A stretch of DNA of 64,000 nucleotides. Source: Streptomyces sp. YIM 130001. GTDB lineage: Bacteria; Actinomycetota; Actinomycetes; Streptomycetales; Streptomycetaceae. The stretch spans positions 596,214 to 660,213 of the forward strand of contig NZ_KZ984548.1 in NCBI RefSeq assembly GCF_003574445.1, read 5' to 3'. Shown in pieces: positions 1 to 8,537 of this stretch. How positions within the stretch are numbered: the first letter of the stretch is position 1; every line of letters starts with the position of its first letter. Below the pieces are notes generated by a model, which did no database searches, had not been told where the DNA came from, and worked only from the letters and a program-made list of their open reading frames with translations. Both the position numbers and the translations under genes were made by a program.

Positions 1-1208
1 TGATCTCCGGAGCCAGTATCGCGGGGCCCGCGCTCGCGTTCTGGCTGAACCGCTGCGGATTCGAGGTCACGGTCGTCGAGAAGGCGGCCGCCCCGCGTGG
101 TGGCGGATACCCCATCGACGTGCGCGGCACCGCGCTGGAGGTCGTCCGCAGGATGGGCATCCTGCCGCGGCTGCGGGAGGCGCACATCGACCTGCGGCGG
201 ATGACCTTCCTCGAGGAGGACGGCGGCGAGATCGCCTCGGTGGAACCGCACCGTGTCTCCGGCGGTGTCGCCGGACAGGATCTGGAGGTCCGGCGCGGGG
301 ACCTGACCGAGGCACTCCATGCGGCGGTACGCGACGACGTGGAGTTCCTGTTCGACGAATCCATCGACACGGCCGACGGCCTGGCCTCCGACGGGTCCGG
401 TCACGGCGTCGACGTCACCTTCCGCGGGGGCGCCGGGCGTACGTACGACGTCGTGATCGCAGCGGACGGCGTGCACTCGCACACCCGGCGGCTCGCGTTC
501 GGCCCCGAGGAGCCGTTCCACCGGTATCTCGGCTACTGCTTCGCCGTGTTCAGCATGCGCAACACCCTCGGGCTCGCCGAGGAAGTCGCGATGTGGAACA
601 CCCCCGGCAGGGCCGCCGCGCTCTACGCGGTGGGCGGCAAGGACGATGACGTGCACGCCTTCCTGAACTTCGCGCACCCGCAGGCACCGTTCCACGCGTT
701 CGGGGACCCTGCGTCCCAACGGGCCCTGGTCGAGGGGGTGTTCGCAGACGCGGGGTGGGAGGTCCCGGGCATGCTCGACGCCCTGCGCGACGCGGACGAC
801 CTGTTCTTCGACGGGGTGGGCCAGATCCGTATGCCCCGCTGGTCGCGCGGCAGGGTCGCGCTGGTGGGCGACGCCGCGTACGCACCGTCGTTCCTCACCG
901 GCCAGGGCTCGAGCCTCGCCCTGGTCGGCGCGTACATGCTGGCCGCTTCGCTGGCCGACCGGGACCACACCGCGGGCTTCGCCGCCTACGAGCGCGACAC
1001 CCGCGCGTTCGTGACGCTGAATCAGGACCTGGTCGGCGACGGCGGTGCCGCACTCTTCCCGACCACGCGACGGGCGCTGGAGCGGCGCAACGCGATGCTG
1101 CGCAGCCTGGCCACGATGCCCGCCGCGGAGGGGAATCCGGCCCACTCGGCGCTCACTCTGCCCGAAGCTCCGCAGGCCGGCGGGCGCGCCGTGCATCACG
1201 GGCCCTGA
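1..1208 (+). CDS. FAD-dependent aromatic-ring-type monooxygenase, 5' end cut off by the window
   Basis: The reading frame is open from the first bases, so the start codon lies outside the window. The visible N-terminus, SGASIAGPALAFWLNRCGF, is a Rossmann FAD-binding strand-turn-helix lacking only the first few residues, followed by VTVVEKA (ribose-binding end of beta-2). Further on come DVVIAADGVHSHTRR (the DG motif of flavin hydroxylases) and GDAAYAPSFLTGQGSSLAL (the GD motif binding the FAD ribityl). This is the p-hydroxybenzoate-hydroxylase/PheA-type monooxygenase fold, which uses NAD(P)H and O2 to hydroxylate small aromatic or polyketide-like substrates. The substrate cannot be read from sequence. 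The gene converges on the TetR gene and their 3' ends overlap by 13 bp. Confidence 0.9.
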   Translation, partial: ISGASIAGPALAFWLNRCGFEVTVVEKAAAPRGGGYPIDVRGTALEVVRRMGILPRLREAHIDLRRMTFLEEDGGEIASVEPHRVSGGVAGQDLEVRRGDLTEALHAAVRDDVEFLFDESIDTADGLASDGSGHGVDVTFRGGAGRTYDVVIAADGVHSHTRRLAFGPEEPFHRYLGYCFAVFSMRNTLGLAEEVAMWNTPGRAAALYAVGGKDDDVHAFLNFAHPQAPFHAFGDPASQRALVEGVFADAGWEVPGMLDALRDADDLFFDGVGQIRMPRWSRGRVALVGDAAYAPSFLTGQGSSLALVGAYMLAASLADRDHTAGFAAYERDTRAFVTLNQDLVGDGGAALFPTTRRALERRNAMLRSLATMPAAEGNPAHSALTLPEAPQAGGRAVHHGP

Positions 1209-1798
1209 CCCGCAAGTCCCGCGAGCAGGGCCCTGGTGCTCCGCTCGGCCAGGTCCTCGGACCGCACCGGGATCGGGGCGCCGGTGCGCAGCGGGCCGCG
1301 GACCACTGCCAGGGGCAGCTCGACGACCGCGAGGGTCAGTTGGTCCCACTCCAACTTCCCTTGCAGGCCGAGGGACTTGCCCAGCGCGCGGAGTGCGGTG
1401 TGCACCTGGTCGTGCCCTTGTTTCGCGCGGCGCAGATGCGGTTCGCTCCAGTCGGCCCGCCCGTAGTCCTCCGTGCCGTAGAGAAGTACGGCGGCCGATG
1501 GCCGGTGGCCGCGGCTCCAGGCCACCACGTGCCGGGCCCCCGCCGCGGCAGAGGCTGCCGGGTCCGAGGGGCCGGACAGGGCCGCGAGCCAGCCCTCCTG
1601 GAAGTCCTCGACCGTACGCAGCCACAGCTCCGCCAGGAGCGCGGTCCGGGACGGGAAGCGGTGGTACACCGAGCCGCTCGGGGCGCCCGCCGCCTTGGCG
1701 ACCGCGGCCATGGTCACCGCGGGCGGCCCCGCGCCCGCCGCGAGTTCGAGTGCCGCGTCCAGCAGCCGGTCGCTGTCGTACTGAGGTGGCCTCGCCAT
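1196..1798 (-). CDS. TetR/AcrR-family transcriptional repressor
   Basis: Predicted 200-residue repressor. The N-terminal region up to about residue 50 is a TetR helix-turn-helix: AVTMAAVAKAAGAPSGSVYHRFPSR contains the recognition-helix pattern ending in the typical Y-x-x-F. The rest is a helical ligand-binding domain with no recognisable ligand. The start MARPPQYDSDRLL was chosen because an upstream extension would run through the operator region. It is divergent from an SRPBCC-domain gene, and a double palindrome lies between them, so autoregulation and control of that neighbour are likely. A second TetR/SRPBCC divergent pair occurs near 57.7 kb. Confidence 0.9.
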   Translation of the reverse strand: MARPPQYDSDRLLDAALELAAGAGPPAVTMAAVAKAAGAPSGSVYHRFPSRTALLAELWLRTVEDFQEGWLAALSGPSDPAASAAAGARHVVAWSRGHRPSAAVLLYGTEDYGRADWSEPHLRRAKQGHDQVHTALRALGKSLGLQGKLEWDQLTLAVVELPLAVVRGPLRTGAPIPVRSEDLAERSTRALLAGLAGQGP

Positions 1799-1804
1799 GT
1801 ATTC

Positions 1805-1838
1805 GAGAGTACTCTCCATAATTATAGAGAGCACTCTC
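1805..1838. promoter_or_regulatory. Double palindromic operator between TetR and SRPBCC genes
   Basis: Two 12-bp palindromes, GAGAGTACTCTC (perfect, 1805-1816) and GAGAGCACTCTC (one mismatch, 1827-1838), are spaced 22 bp centre to centre. Between them the minus strand reads TATAAT (1826-1821), a consensus -10 placed about 22 nt before the TetR ATG. The AT-rich island and palindrome pair are typical of a TetR binding two dimers and blocking a divergent promoter. Seen directly; the binding protein is inferred. Confidence 0.75.
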
Positions 1839-1887
1839 CAATACGCCTCGGCGCGCACCGGCGCGCCTGAAGGGGATGCGATACGCC

Positions 1888-2382
1888 ATGGCCGTACTCG
1901 ATGTCCACGAACGCCTCCTCCCTGCCGGCGCCGCCCAAGTCGGCGCACTGGTCGACTCGTTGGCCACCGAGGCGGACCGCCTGTGGCCCGCCGGCGCATG
2001 GCCCGCGATGCGACTCTCGGGCGGCCTCGCGCCCGGCTCTCGCGGTGGACACGGGCCGGTCCGGTACACGGTGTGTGCGTATGCGCCCGGCCAGTGGGTG
2101 CGGTTCACGTTCAGCGGGCCGCGGGGTTTCCACGGCTTCCACGAGTACTCCGTCCACCCGGTCGACGCGGCGCGCACCGTCCTGCGGCACACGCTCGCCA
2201 TGCGGGTCCGTGGGCCGGCCCGGCTCACCTGGCCCCTCGCCTACCGGCACCTCCACGACGCCCTGCTCGAAGACAGCCTCGACCGCGCCGAACACGCCGC
2301 GGCCGGACACGTCACCTCGCCCGCCCGCCGGGGCGCGTACGTACGCATGCTGCGCGGGCCGGCGCGCGGGGCCACGGGGTGA
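1888..2382 (+). CDS. SRPBCC-family (START/polyketide cyclase-like) protein
   Basis: 164-residue protein beginning MAVLDVHERLLPAGA. It aligns along its length with the N-terminal half of the protein at 57738-58733: VHER..., GGHGPVRYTV against [15 protein letters not shown] against IRFDG. It therefore looks like a SRPBCC helix-grip domain binding a hydrophobic ligand; the ligand is unknown. The start at 1888 matches the homologue; an in-frame ATG at 1876 sits immediately after AAGGGG with no spacing, so that purine run more plausibly serves the later ATG at a longish 12-nt distance. It is transcribed divergently from the TetR gene and probably repressed by it. Confidence 0.75.
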   Translation: MAVLDVHERLLPAGAAQVGALVDSLATEADRLWPAGAWPAMRLSGGLAPGSRGGHGPVRYTVCAYAPGQWVRFTFSGPRGFHGFHEYSVHPVDAARTVLRHTLAMRVRGPARLTWPLAYRHLHDALLEDSLDRAEHAAAGHVTSPARRGAYVRMLRGPARGATG

Positions 2383-2451
2383 GGGGCGAGAGGCCCGCCG
2401 GACGGTGATCGCGGTGATCGCGGAGAACCGGACGAGCGCGGCAGGGTGGAT

Positions 2452-2475
2452 GGCCGGGTGGCCGGGTGGCCGGGC
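2452..2475. repeat. Three tandem copies of an 8-bp unit
   Basis: GGCCGGGT occurs three times in direct tandem (last copy ends in C) in the gap upstream of the acetyltransferase. It is preceded by a duplicated GGTGATCGC near 2404-2421. These are slippage-prone simple repeats with no evident function. Confidence 0.7.
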
Positions 2476-2543
2476 GGAAATGGGTTGCCCTTGCGCGCTC
2501 CGACCGGAAACGATCGCCGGACGTACGTCATGGGTGATGGGTC

Positions 2544-3122
2544 ATGGGAGGTTCGTTGAGCGCGGCCGCGCGGTACATCTCGGCGCCGGTCACCACGGAC
2601 CGGCTGATCCTGCGGCTCTTCGAGCCAGGTGATGCCGAAGAGCGTCACGCCTACCAGTCGCTGCCGGAGGTGGCCCGCTACCTCTACCGCGATCCGCTCA
2701 CCCTCCAGGGCTGCGCCGAGTCCATCGCCGCGCGCTCCGGCGGCACGGCCTGGAGCTCGGACGACGACAGGCTCCTGCTGGCCGTGTGCCGGGCGGACGA
2801 GCCGGGTGTCATCGGCGAGGTCGTCCTCACCCTGACCGACGCCCGGGCCCGGCAGGCCGAGATCGGCTGGGTCTTCCATCCGCGGCACGCCGGCCGGGGA
2901 TACGCCACCGAAGCCGCACGTGCGCTGGCCTCGCTGGCCTTCACCGAGCTGGGCGTGCACCGGATCTTCGCCCGCCTCGATGCCCTCAATACCGGCTCGG
3001 TGGGCGTGTGCGAGCGGCTCGGAATGCGCCGGGAGGCGCACCTGATCGAGAGCGGCCTCGACGGGGACCGCTGGGGCAGCGAATGCATCTACGCGACGCT
3101 CGCGCGCGAGTGGCGGGGCTGA
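2544..3122 (+). CDS. GNAT-family N-acetyltransferase (RimJ/RimL type)
   Basis: 192-residue acetyltransferase. It opens with TTDRLILRLFEPGDAEE, the RimJ/RimL-like beta-1/alpha-1 region, and has the acetyl-CoA pyrophosphate loop HAGRGYATEAARAL around residues 115-128. The end, NTGSVGVCERLGMRREAHL, is the standard 'neighbour helix - ERLGFR' motif. Such enzymes transfer acetyl from acetyl-CoA to a protein N-terminus or small amine; the substrate is not predictable. The start codon is uncertain by a few residues (an in-frame TTG follows a GGGAGG at 2546). A strong hairpin follows, shared with the convergent inhibitor gene. Confidence 0.85.
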   Translation: MGGSLSAAARYISAPVTTDRLILRLFEPGDAEERHAYQSLPEVARYLYRDPLTLQGCAESIAARSGGTAWSSDDDRLLLAVCRADEPGVIGEVVLTLTDARARQAEIGWVFHPRHAGRGYATEAARALASLAFTELGVHRIFARLDALNTGSVGVCERLGMRREAHLIESGLDGDRWGSECIYATLAREWRG

Positions 3123-3172
3123 GCCGCTGACCGTCGCGGCCGGCCGCCGGTCCTGCGGCGATGGCCCGGGGT

Positions 3173-3204
3173 CCCGGCGGCCTCCCCCCACGGGGGCCGC
3201 CGGG
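3173..3204. terminator. Hairpin terminator between convergent genes
   Basis: CCCGGCGGCC and GGCCGCCGGG flank a C-run/G-run core, forming a stem of about 13-15 bp with a tiny loop. It sits between the acetyltransferase stop and the stop of the convergent SSI gene. There is no U-tract, as usual for Streptomyces. Probably bidirectional. Confidence 0.7.
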
Positions 3205-3262
3205 ATGCTGGGGGAGTGGGGCCGGCGCGGTCGCAGTGCGGCGCGGACCCCGGTGGTGGCGG

Positions 3263-3721
3263 TCAGAAGGTGAGGGCGGTGCCTTCGCCGAGGCCGGCCT
3301 TCATCTCGCACGGGTTGGCGAACGACGCGGACCACCGGACATGTCTGCCGTTCCAGACGCCGTCGGCGGTGACGACCACGGGCCGCCACTCCTTCGTGCA
3401 CCACGCGCCCGGCGCAGCGCCGACCAGCTCCGTGAACCGGCCCTTGACGCCGGCGAGTTCGGCGCAGGCGCCGGTCGCCGCGGGATGGGTCCCGCCAGGA
3501 GTCGGCGTACAGGTCAGGGTCACCGCGCGCTCCGAGATCATCGTCGCCGGGTCGTCGCCCTGTCCGATCGTCAGGACCAGTGCGGAGGGGGCGTACAGGC
3601 TCGTGGCCGTGGACCGCGTGTCCGGCTCGGCGTGCGCGGTGCCCGCCGACAGCACGGCGACCGAGGCCGCGGCGGCGGCTGCACCTGTGGCCTGGACGAG
3701 GGGACGCATGAGGGGACGCAT
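3263..3721 (-). CDS. Secreted subtilisin-inhibitor-like (SSI family) protease inhibitor
   Basis: 152-residue precursor with a Sec signal peptide (about residues 1-31, ending TAHA before E). Mature start resembles SSI (SLYAPSALVLTIGQG). The family signature CTPTPGGTHPAATGACAEL is at 71-89. Four cysteines (71, 86, 108, 138) fit the two SSI disulfides. The reactive-site loop reads W-C-T-K-E-W, putting Lys110 at P1 and Glu111 at P1', where classic SSI has Met-Val, so trypsin-like proteases are the likelier targets. AAGGAG lies 7 nt before the chosen ATG. These inhibitors are exported as dimers and control the cell's own extracellular proteases. Confidence 0.95.
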   Translation of the reverse strand: MRPLMRPLVQATGAAAAAASVAVLSAGTAHAEPDTRSTATSLYAPSALVLTIGQGDDPATMISERAVTLTCTPTPGGTHPAATGACAELAGVKGRFTELVGAAPGAWCTKEWRPVVVTADGVWNGRHVRWSASFANPCEMKAGLGEGTALTF

Positions 3722-4066
3722 GGAAGGGCTCCTTCGGTCGATGCGGGTGGCGTTGGCAACGGCGAGGAGTCTTGCGGCTGCGGAGGGTGAGCGCCAGGTC
3801 GGTGGTCGATTTCCGGATGCAGGTGCCCGATAGCCGGATGCCGTGCAGCTGTTCGGCCAGCTCAGATGAGTCCGGACCACATCGCGGGTACGTGCCCACC
3901 GTGCGGGCGATCCCGCTTGGTACAACGACGAACGATGCGCTGACCTGCAGAGGTAGTGGAACTATTCAAGCTTTGACCGTCTGCATTGACCGAAATTCAC
4001 CGCCGGCCCGAGCGCCGGTCCGAGTGCCTGGGATCGGGTCGGCCGACGGCCTGAACGGTCCCGCAG
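3722..4066. other. Intergenic region upstream of the SSI gene
   Basis: No convincing coding frame. It should hold the SSI promoter, reading leftward, and the downstream end of the zinc-ribbon gene. The stretch around 3945-3995 is relatively AT-rich. No clear hairpin or operator was recognised. Confidence 0.5.
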
Positions 4067-4453
4067 CTACGACAAGCTCTGGCGCCGGCCCGACGAACTG
4101 CCGTCCGTGGTCGACGCGTCGGGCCGGATCAACGTCTCGGACAGCGGCAGGCCGTCCCGTTCGGCGGCGAGGCGGCGTGCGCGCAGTTCGGCGCGGGTGC
4201 GGGGCCGGTACTCGGGCTCCCTGCCGCATCCGCAGCCCGAGCGGCCCTCGTAGCGCAGCCCTTCGCCCAGTACGGCCGCGACCACGGACCATGCGTGCAC
4301 GTCGCGCCTGGGCGGCGGGGCGAAGTCGTGGCCCGCGCAGACGAGCGGACGCCCGCAGTTCGGGCACGGGTGATGCACCCCCTGCCCCGGCGCATGCCGC
4401 TTGAAGCTGACACGGCACGACGTGCATGCGTGGTGCAGCTTGTAGGAGGTCAT
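4067..4453 (-). CDS. Small cysteine-rich (zinc-ribbon-like) protein
   Basis: 128-residue protein starting MTSYKLHHACTSCRVSFKR. Cysteine pairs CTSC (residues 10-13) and CPNC (about 31-34) are spaced like a zinc ribbon, and a later GCGCG adds further cysteines. The rest is basic, with RTRAELRARRLAAERDGLP predicted helical. No signal peptide or membrane segment. Related small proteins are common in Streptomyces without an assigned role, so the function is unknown. An alternative GTG start lies five codons upstream; neither start has a strong ribosome binding site. Confidence 0.7.
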   Translation of the reverse strand: MTSYKLHHACTSCRVSFKRHAPGQGVHHPCPNCGRPLVCAGHDFAPPPRRDVHAWSVVAAVLGEGLRYEGRSGCGCGREPEYRPRTRAELRARRLAAERDGLPLSETLIRPDASTTDGSSSGRRQSLS

Positions 4454-4652
4454 GGCGTAGAAGCACACGTGCCCCACGGTAGCGGGCGGCTCGACGGCAC
4501 GGTCGCTTATGTGCCGTGCAGGGAGCGGGACTTGAAAGGGGAAGACGCCTCGCGACGGACCTGGGGCGTGTCCGGTCGGCCCGGCGGCAGCGCAGGATTG
4601 CCCGAGGAAAACCAGGTGCGGCCCGTCGCCGCGCCGGTGTGGGATACGGGAC

Positions 4653-5519
4653 ATGACGATCGTCCTGCACGAGCCCGGTGTCGACGAGCTGCCCGGGGTC
4701 GTGGACGCCCTCCGCGCATGGCAGGACGACCGCACGCCGCTGCAACTCCATCCGGGAGACCTCGGCTGGGCCTGGGCATTGGGCGCGGAGAGGCTGGCCG
4801 CGGCCGTCCGCACCTGGAGCGCGGACGGCCGGATCGTTGCCGTCGGGTACCTGGACGGCCCTGATGTGCTGCGCCTGACGACCGCGCCGGACCTGCGACA
4901 GGACGGCGATCTGGCGCACCGGCTGCTGGCGGACCTCGACGATCCGGAGCGCGGGGTCCTGCCGCCCGGGCGGGTCGGTCTGGAAATCCCCGTCGGCGCC
5001 CTGCTCCGCGAGGTCCTCCTGGCGGCGGGCTGGAATCCGGACGAACCGTGGACGCCGTTGCGCCGCGACCTCGCCGAGCCGGTGAAGGACTCCGGCCTGC
5101 GGATCGAGGTGGCCGGTCCGGGTACGGCGGGGGTGCGGACCGCGGTGCACCGCTCGGCGTTCGGCAGCCCGAGGTTCACCGAGGAGATCTGGCACGTCCT
5201 CGCGGCCGGGCCGGTCTACGCCGACGCCCGCTGCCTGATCGGCTACGACGAGCAGGACAACGCGGTGGCCGCGGCGACGGTCTGGTCGGCCGGGCCCGGC
5301 CGCCCCGGCCTGCTGGAGCCGGTGGGCGTGCACGCCGACCACCGCGGTCGCGGGTACGGGACGGCGATCAGTGTCGCCGCCGCGGCCGCGCTGCGGGAAC
5401 TGGGCGCATCGAGCGCGCTCGTCAGTACCCAGAGCTCGAACGTCGCCGCCGTCGCCACCTACCGGGCAGCCGGATACGAGCCGTCGTCCGAACGGCTGGA
5501 CGTCAGCCGAGCCGCCTGA
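4653..5519 (+). CDS. Tandem-GNAT acetyltransferase
   Basis: 288 residues. The C-terminal half has a clear GNAT core: LEPVGVHADHRGRGYGTAIS (acetyl-CoA loop around residue 232), then ALVSTQSSNVAAVATYRAAGYEP. The N-terminal half (DALRAWQDDRT..., ADGRIVAVGYLDG...) resembles a degenerate GNAT fold, giving the two-domain layout of mycothiol-synthase-like enzymes. Substrate unknown. It is preceded by a 200-bp divergent region with the zinc-ribbon gene, so the two may share regulation. Confidence 0.85.
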   Translation: MTIVLHEPGVDELPGVVDALRAWQDDRTPLQLHPGDLGWAWALGAERLAAAVRTWSADGRIVAVGYLDGPDVLRLTTAPDLRQDGDLAHRLLADLDDPERGVLPPGRVGLEIPVGALLREVLLAAGWNPDEPWTPLRRDLAEPVKDSGLRIEVAGPGTAGVRTAVHRSAFGSPRFTEEIWHVLAAGPVYADARCLIGYDEQDNAVAAATVWSAGPGRPGLLEPVGVHADHRGRGYGTAISVAAAAALRELGASSALVSTQSSNVAAVATYRAAGYEPSSERLDVSRAA

Positions 5520-5565
5520 CGACGATCAGGTGGCGGCATCGGCCGGTCCGCGCCTCAACTCCCTT

Positions 5566-5605
5566 ACCTCCCAGCCCGGTCACCTACCTCCCAGCCCGGT
5601 CACCT
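5566..5605. repeat. Perfect 2 x 20-bp tandem duplication at a gene end
   Basis: ACCTCCCAGCCCGGTCACCT is repeated twice head to tail. The junction supplies the TAG stop (5584-5586) of the minus-strand membrane protein, so the duplication defines its present C-terminus. Looks like a recent slippage event. Confidence 0.85.
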
Positions 5606-6282
5606 CGGTCCCGCTCCGGTTTCCGGGGCCAGGCGGCCAGGAGTGTGGTGATCGCCGTCAGAACCAGGGTCGCCACGAAGGCACCCCACGGGGTGCTGCG
5701 GCCCGCGATCTCCGGGGACACCTGACGGCGCGGGTCGTAGGCGACGCGTATCTTCTCGCCCTTCGAGGCCATGGCCTTGTCGTCCTTGAGGGCGGTGGGG
5801 TAACCGCCCGGGCAGCGCAGTTCCACCCGGTGGACCGTCCTCGTGGGCGGGCCGCCTTCACCGTGCGAACCCTGTTCCCGGCTGGTGGCCTCGCGTACGA
5901 CGCACACCGCCTCACCGCTCCGGGTCGCCCGCGCGTCGGCGGCGGCGACCGTCGCAAGCAGCGCCATGGCCAGGAACAGGGCGCCGAAGCAGCCGCCGTT
6001 GTCGGGCCGCAGCCGGAAGCAGACCACCATCGAGCCCACGCCGATCACGAGCCCGACGACCACCGCCACGGCCGTCGGCGGCGGGGACGCGGAGCTGCCC
6101 GCGAGACTCCAGTGCGTCCACGCGTACACCGCGAGCACCGCGGACACCGGCAGCAGCGTGGCAGCTCCCCGCACCACGATGCGCCGGACTCCCGGCCTGC
6201 GCAGCCATGTCGGCATCCGCAGCCAGGTCCCCAGCGAGGTGCGCAACCATCCCGGCATCCGCACCCGCATCCGCGTCGTCAC
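5584..6282 (-). CDS. Integral membrane protein of unknown function
   Basis: 232 residues with a basic amphipathic N-terminus, then hydrophobic segments near residues 34-54, 67-90 and 95-115, an extracellular or cytoplasmic loop of ~75 residues, and a final segment VATLVLTAITTLLAAW near 205-222. The loop pattern GEKIRVAYDPRRQVSPEI recalls DUF3592-type membrane proteins, but that assignment is tentative. GTG start is preceded by GGGGAGAG at good spacing. The stop codon lies in a tandem repeat junction. Confidence 0.75.
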   Translation of the reverse strand: MTTRMRVRMPGWLRTSLGTWLRMPTWLRRPGVRRIVVRGAATLLPVSAVLAVYAWTHWSLAGSSASPPPTAVAVVVGLVIGVGSMVVCFRLRPDNGGCFGALFLAMALLATVAAADARATRSGEAVCVVREATSREQGSHGEGGPPTRTVHRVELRCPGGYPTALKDDKAMASKGEKIRVAYDPRRQVSPEIAGRSTPWGAFVATLVLTAITTLLAAWPRKPERDRGDRAGR

Positions 6283-6638
6283 ATGCTCTCCCCGGTGGCC
6301 GAGCAGCCCCTGTGGGCGTCGAGTACGTCCCGCAACCGGGGACGGGCCGCCCCGGTTTCAGGGTTCCCCGGCCACGGCGAACTTCCGTCGGCCCCGCGAT
6401 GAACTGCAGGACACGAAGAAGCAGCCGGCCCCGGCACGCACACATCCACCTCCGACCGTGCCCCGGCGCGTACAAGTCCACCCCGCAAGGGTGGTGCTGA
6501 CGCCACCCCACCACGGTCCCCAGGCCCAGCGACGCCGGCCTGGGCGAGGAGCAGGATTCAGGTGTCGGCCCGACGGGCGCCGGCGAAGACCCGGCCGACG
6601 CCTCATCCACCCACGCAGTCACCAACTGGGAGACAGTC
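6283..6638. other. Divergent intergenic region between two membrane-protein genes
   Basis: No supported gene. It carries the divergent promoters of the two flanking membrane proteins. The DNA remains GC-rich and no operator-like palindrome stands out. Confidence 0.5.
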
Positions 6639-7328
6639 ATGCCCGAAACGCTCGCGCGCCGCCTGACCGGCGCGGCAGGCATCGCCGCTGCGGCCGCCCT
6701 CATCGTCGAAGTACCCCTGTACTTCATCTACTCGGGCCCGCCGCCGGACTGGAACGTCCTGAGCAGGCTGCTGATCGGCATCGTCGCCCTGGCCTGCCTG
6801 CTCGTGTTCGTCACCGCACTGAGGGAGTTGGTGGCCCGGGCAGCTCCGCAGTACTCCTGGGCCGGCTCGCTCGTCTTCGCCACGGGCCTGGTCTACGCGA
6901 CGATCACCCTGGTCTCCAGCGGCCTGGAAGCGGGTGCGGTCATCGCCGCCGACCAGGCGATCGACCCGACCATCGACGTCAGCGGCACCTACATCCTCTA
7001 CGGATCGATCTCCCGTCTGATGCTCGCGATGTTCCTGGCCGCCGTGGGCTTCGTCGTCTCGCGCACCGCTCTGCTTCCGCGCTGGACGGGCCGGTCCGCT
7101 TACGTCCTGGCGGTCGTCAACGTGCTGTTCGTACCGTCGCTGTTCTTCGGCAACGACCCCGCGAACTTCTACGCCGCGAACGGCTGGGGCACCACCGCCT
7201 CGATGGGCGCCCTGCTCAGCTACTGGCTCCTCGCGGTGGGCATCGCCACGTACCGCAGCGGCTCGCGGGCCGTCCCGGCTCCCGCGCCGCGCAGCGTGAC
7301 CGCTGTGTCCCATGACGCCCCTCACTGA
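6639..7328 (+). CDS. Multi-pass membrane protein (DUF4386-like)
   Basis: 229 residues with about six hydrophobic helices: AAAALIVEVPLYFIY, LLIGIVALACLLVFVTAL, AGSLVFATGLVYATITLV, LMLAMFLAAVGFVVS, YVLAVVNVLFVPSLFF and GALLSYWLLAVGIATY. The arrangement and the conserved FxxG/NxPANFYA loop resemble DUF4386 proteins, a family of unknown function often found near regulators. Short cytosolic tail. A hairpin terminator follows immediately. Confidence 0.8.
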   Translation: MPETLARRLTGAAGIAAAAALIVEVPLYFIYSGPPPDWNVLSRLLIGIVALACLLVFVTALRELVARAAPQYSWAGSLVFATGLVYATITLVSSGLEAGAVIAADQAIDPTIDVSGTYILYGSISRLMLAMFLAAVGFVVSRTALLPRWTGRSAYVLAVVNVLFVPSLFFGNDPANFYAANGWGTTASMGALLSYWLLAVGIATYRSGSRAVPAPAPRSVTAVSHDAPH

Positions 7329-7336
7329 CCGGCCTC

Positions 7337-7375
7337 GCGCCCGGCTCCTCGGCGTGCTGCCGAAGGGCCGGGCGC
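7337..7375. terminator. Hairpin terminator after the DUF4386-like gene
   Basis: GCGCCCGGC and GCCGGGCGC form the outer stem, with an inner CGGC/GCCG pairing. It lies just past the stop codon. The rest of the 333-bp gap to the lipoprotein gene holds its promoter but no gene. Confidence 0.65.
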
Positions 7376-7661
7376 GGCCGTGCGGCAACTGCCTCACCGA
7401 CGGACATCGCGGTACACGCACACGCCGCCCGACGGCGGTTCGTGACGGAACTCACCGCACACCTGCACTATTTCGTCTCATAAGTCCCTGCGCGGGACGG
7501 GGTGAACGCGCGATGATTTGCGTCAGCATTCGGGGGAACGGGGCGCGTGTGCCGCCCGTCGGCTCAAGGGCCGCCGGTGGCGGTCGAGCCGCATCGCTGT
7601 CGTGGCGATTCCTTACGGGGTGCGGTGCAGGCTGGTCACCGGAACGTCAGGAGTGGTGTAC

Positions 7662-8537
7662 GTGAAGCTGTCTACCGTTCGGCGCGTGCTCGCCGCGTCG
7701 GTGGCGTCGATAGCCCTGAGCGTCTCGGCGGTGGCCTGTGGGTCGGGCTCGGACGACGGCGGATCGGACGACGCAGCGAAGAAGCCGGACGCGGACAAGG
7801 GGGCGTCGTCGGCGCCCGGGAAGTCCGGTTCAGGTGACGATACGTCAGGCGAGTCCGGAGGTTCGGACCCGGGATCCGGTTCGGGGTCCGAACGCAAGCT
7901 GTCCACCGCCGAGTTGGCGAAACTGCTGCTGGTGAAGTCCGACCTCACCGGACCGCTGAAGGGCTACGTGGTCGAGAAGCCCGGCCCGGACGAGGTGGAC
8001 ACCTCCGGCGGTATGAAGGCCAGCGGCAGCGAGTGCCAGCCGCTGATCGACACCCTCAACGAGGTCGCGCCCGCCGGCGCCGCCGAGACCGAACGCCGCG
8101 CGGTGATCGGCCCGAAGGCCAAGCGTCTCGAGGAGGGCCTCGGCAGCCAGGTCGCGTTGTCGTCGTACGAGAGTGCGGCCGATGCGACGAAGGCGCTGGA
8201 GGCGCTGAAGAACGCGGTCGACAACTGCGGCGACGGTTTCAAGGCGACCGGCACCTCGGCCGAGGACAACCAGGAGTTCACCCGCGTCGACACGCAGACG
8301 CCGCCGAAGGGCGCGGACCAGGCCGTGGCGTACGACCTGGTCGGGGACGTGGCGGACGGCGAAGAGGTCGCCGAGGGCATGAGCAGCGAGATGCCGATGA
8401 AGTTCGTGTACGCGCGTTCGGGTTCGACGGTGGCGATGTTCCTCACGTACAACCCGTTCGACCCGAAGAAGACGGCCTTCCCGCAGGGGCTGGTCGACGC
8501 GCAGATCAAGAAGCTGACGGGCGGAGCGGGAGCATGA
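7662..8537 (+). CDS. Secreted lipoprotein upstream of and overlapping the Hint-toxin gene
   Basis: 291 residues. Signal peptide MKLSTVRRVLAASVASIALS ends in lipobox SAVAC, with the lipidated cysteine near residue 26. A Gly/Ser/Asp-rich linker follows to about residue 85, then a globular domain (KLSTAELAKLLLVKSDLTG...). The pattern resembles large Streptomyces substrate-binding-like lipoproteins without a named fold. AGGAG lies 8 nt before the GTG. Its TGA overlaps the ATG of the toxin gene (ATGA), so the two are translationally coupled and probably act together at the cell surface, for example in presenting or anchoring the effector; that role is inference. Confidence 0.85.
   Translation: MKLSTVRRVLAASVASIALSVSAVACGSGSDDGGSDDAAKKPDADKGASSAPGKSGSGDDTSGESGGSDPGSGSGSERKLSTAELAKLLLVKSDLTGPLKGYVVEKPGPDEVDTSGGMKASGSECQPLIDTLNEVAPAGAAETERRAVIGPKAKRLEEGLGSQVALSSYESAADATKALEALKNAVDNCGDGFKATGTSAEDNQEFTRVDTQTPPKGADQAVAYDLVGDVADGEEVAEGMSSEMPMKFVYARSGSTVAMFLTYNPFDPKKTAFPQGLVDAQIKKLTGGAGA

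Noticed and set aside
3966..5342. Long open frame antisense to the tandem-GNAT gene
   Set aside because: Arg/Pro/Ala-rich composition typical of a shadow frame in GC-rich DNA; the sense frame has clear GNAT motifs.
5566..5605. 20-bp tandem repeat as a CRISPR fragment
   Set aside because: Only two directly adjacent copies with no spacer; simple slippage duplication.
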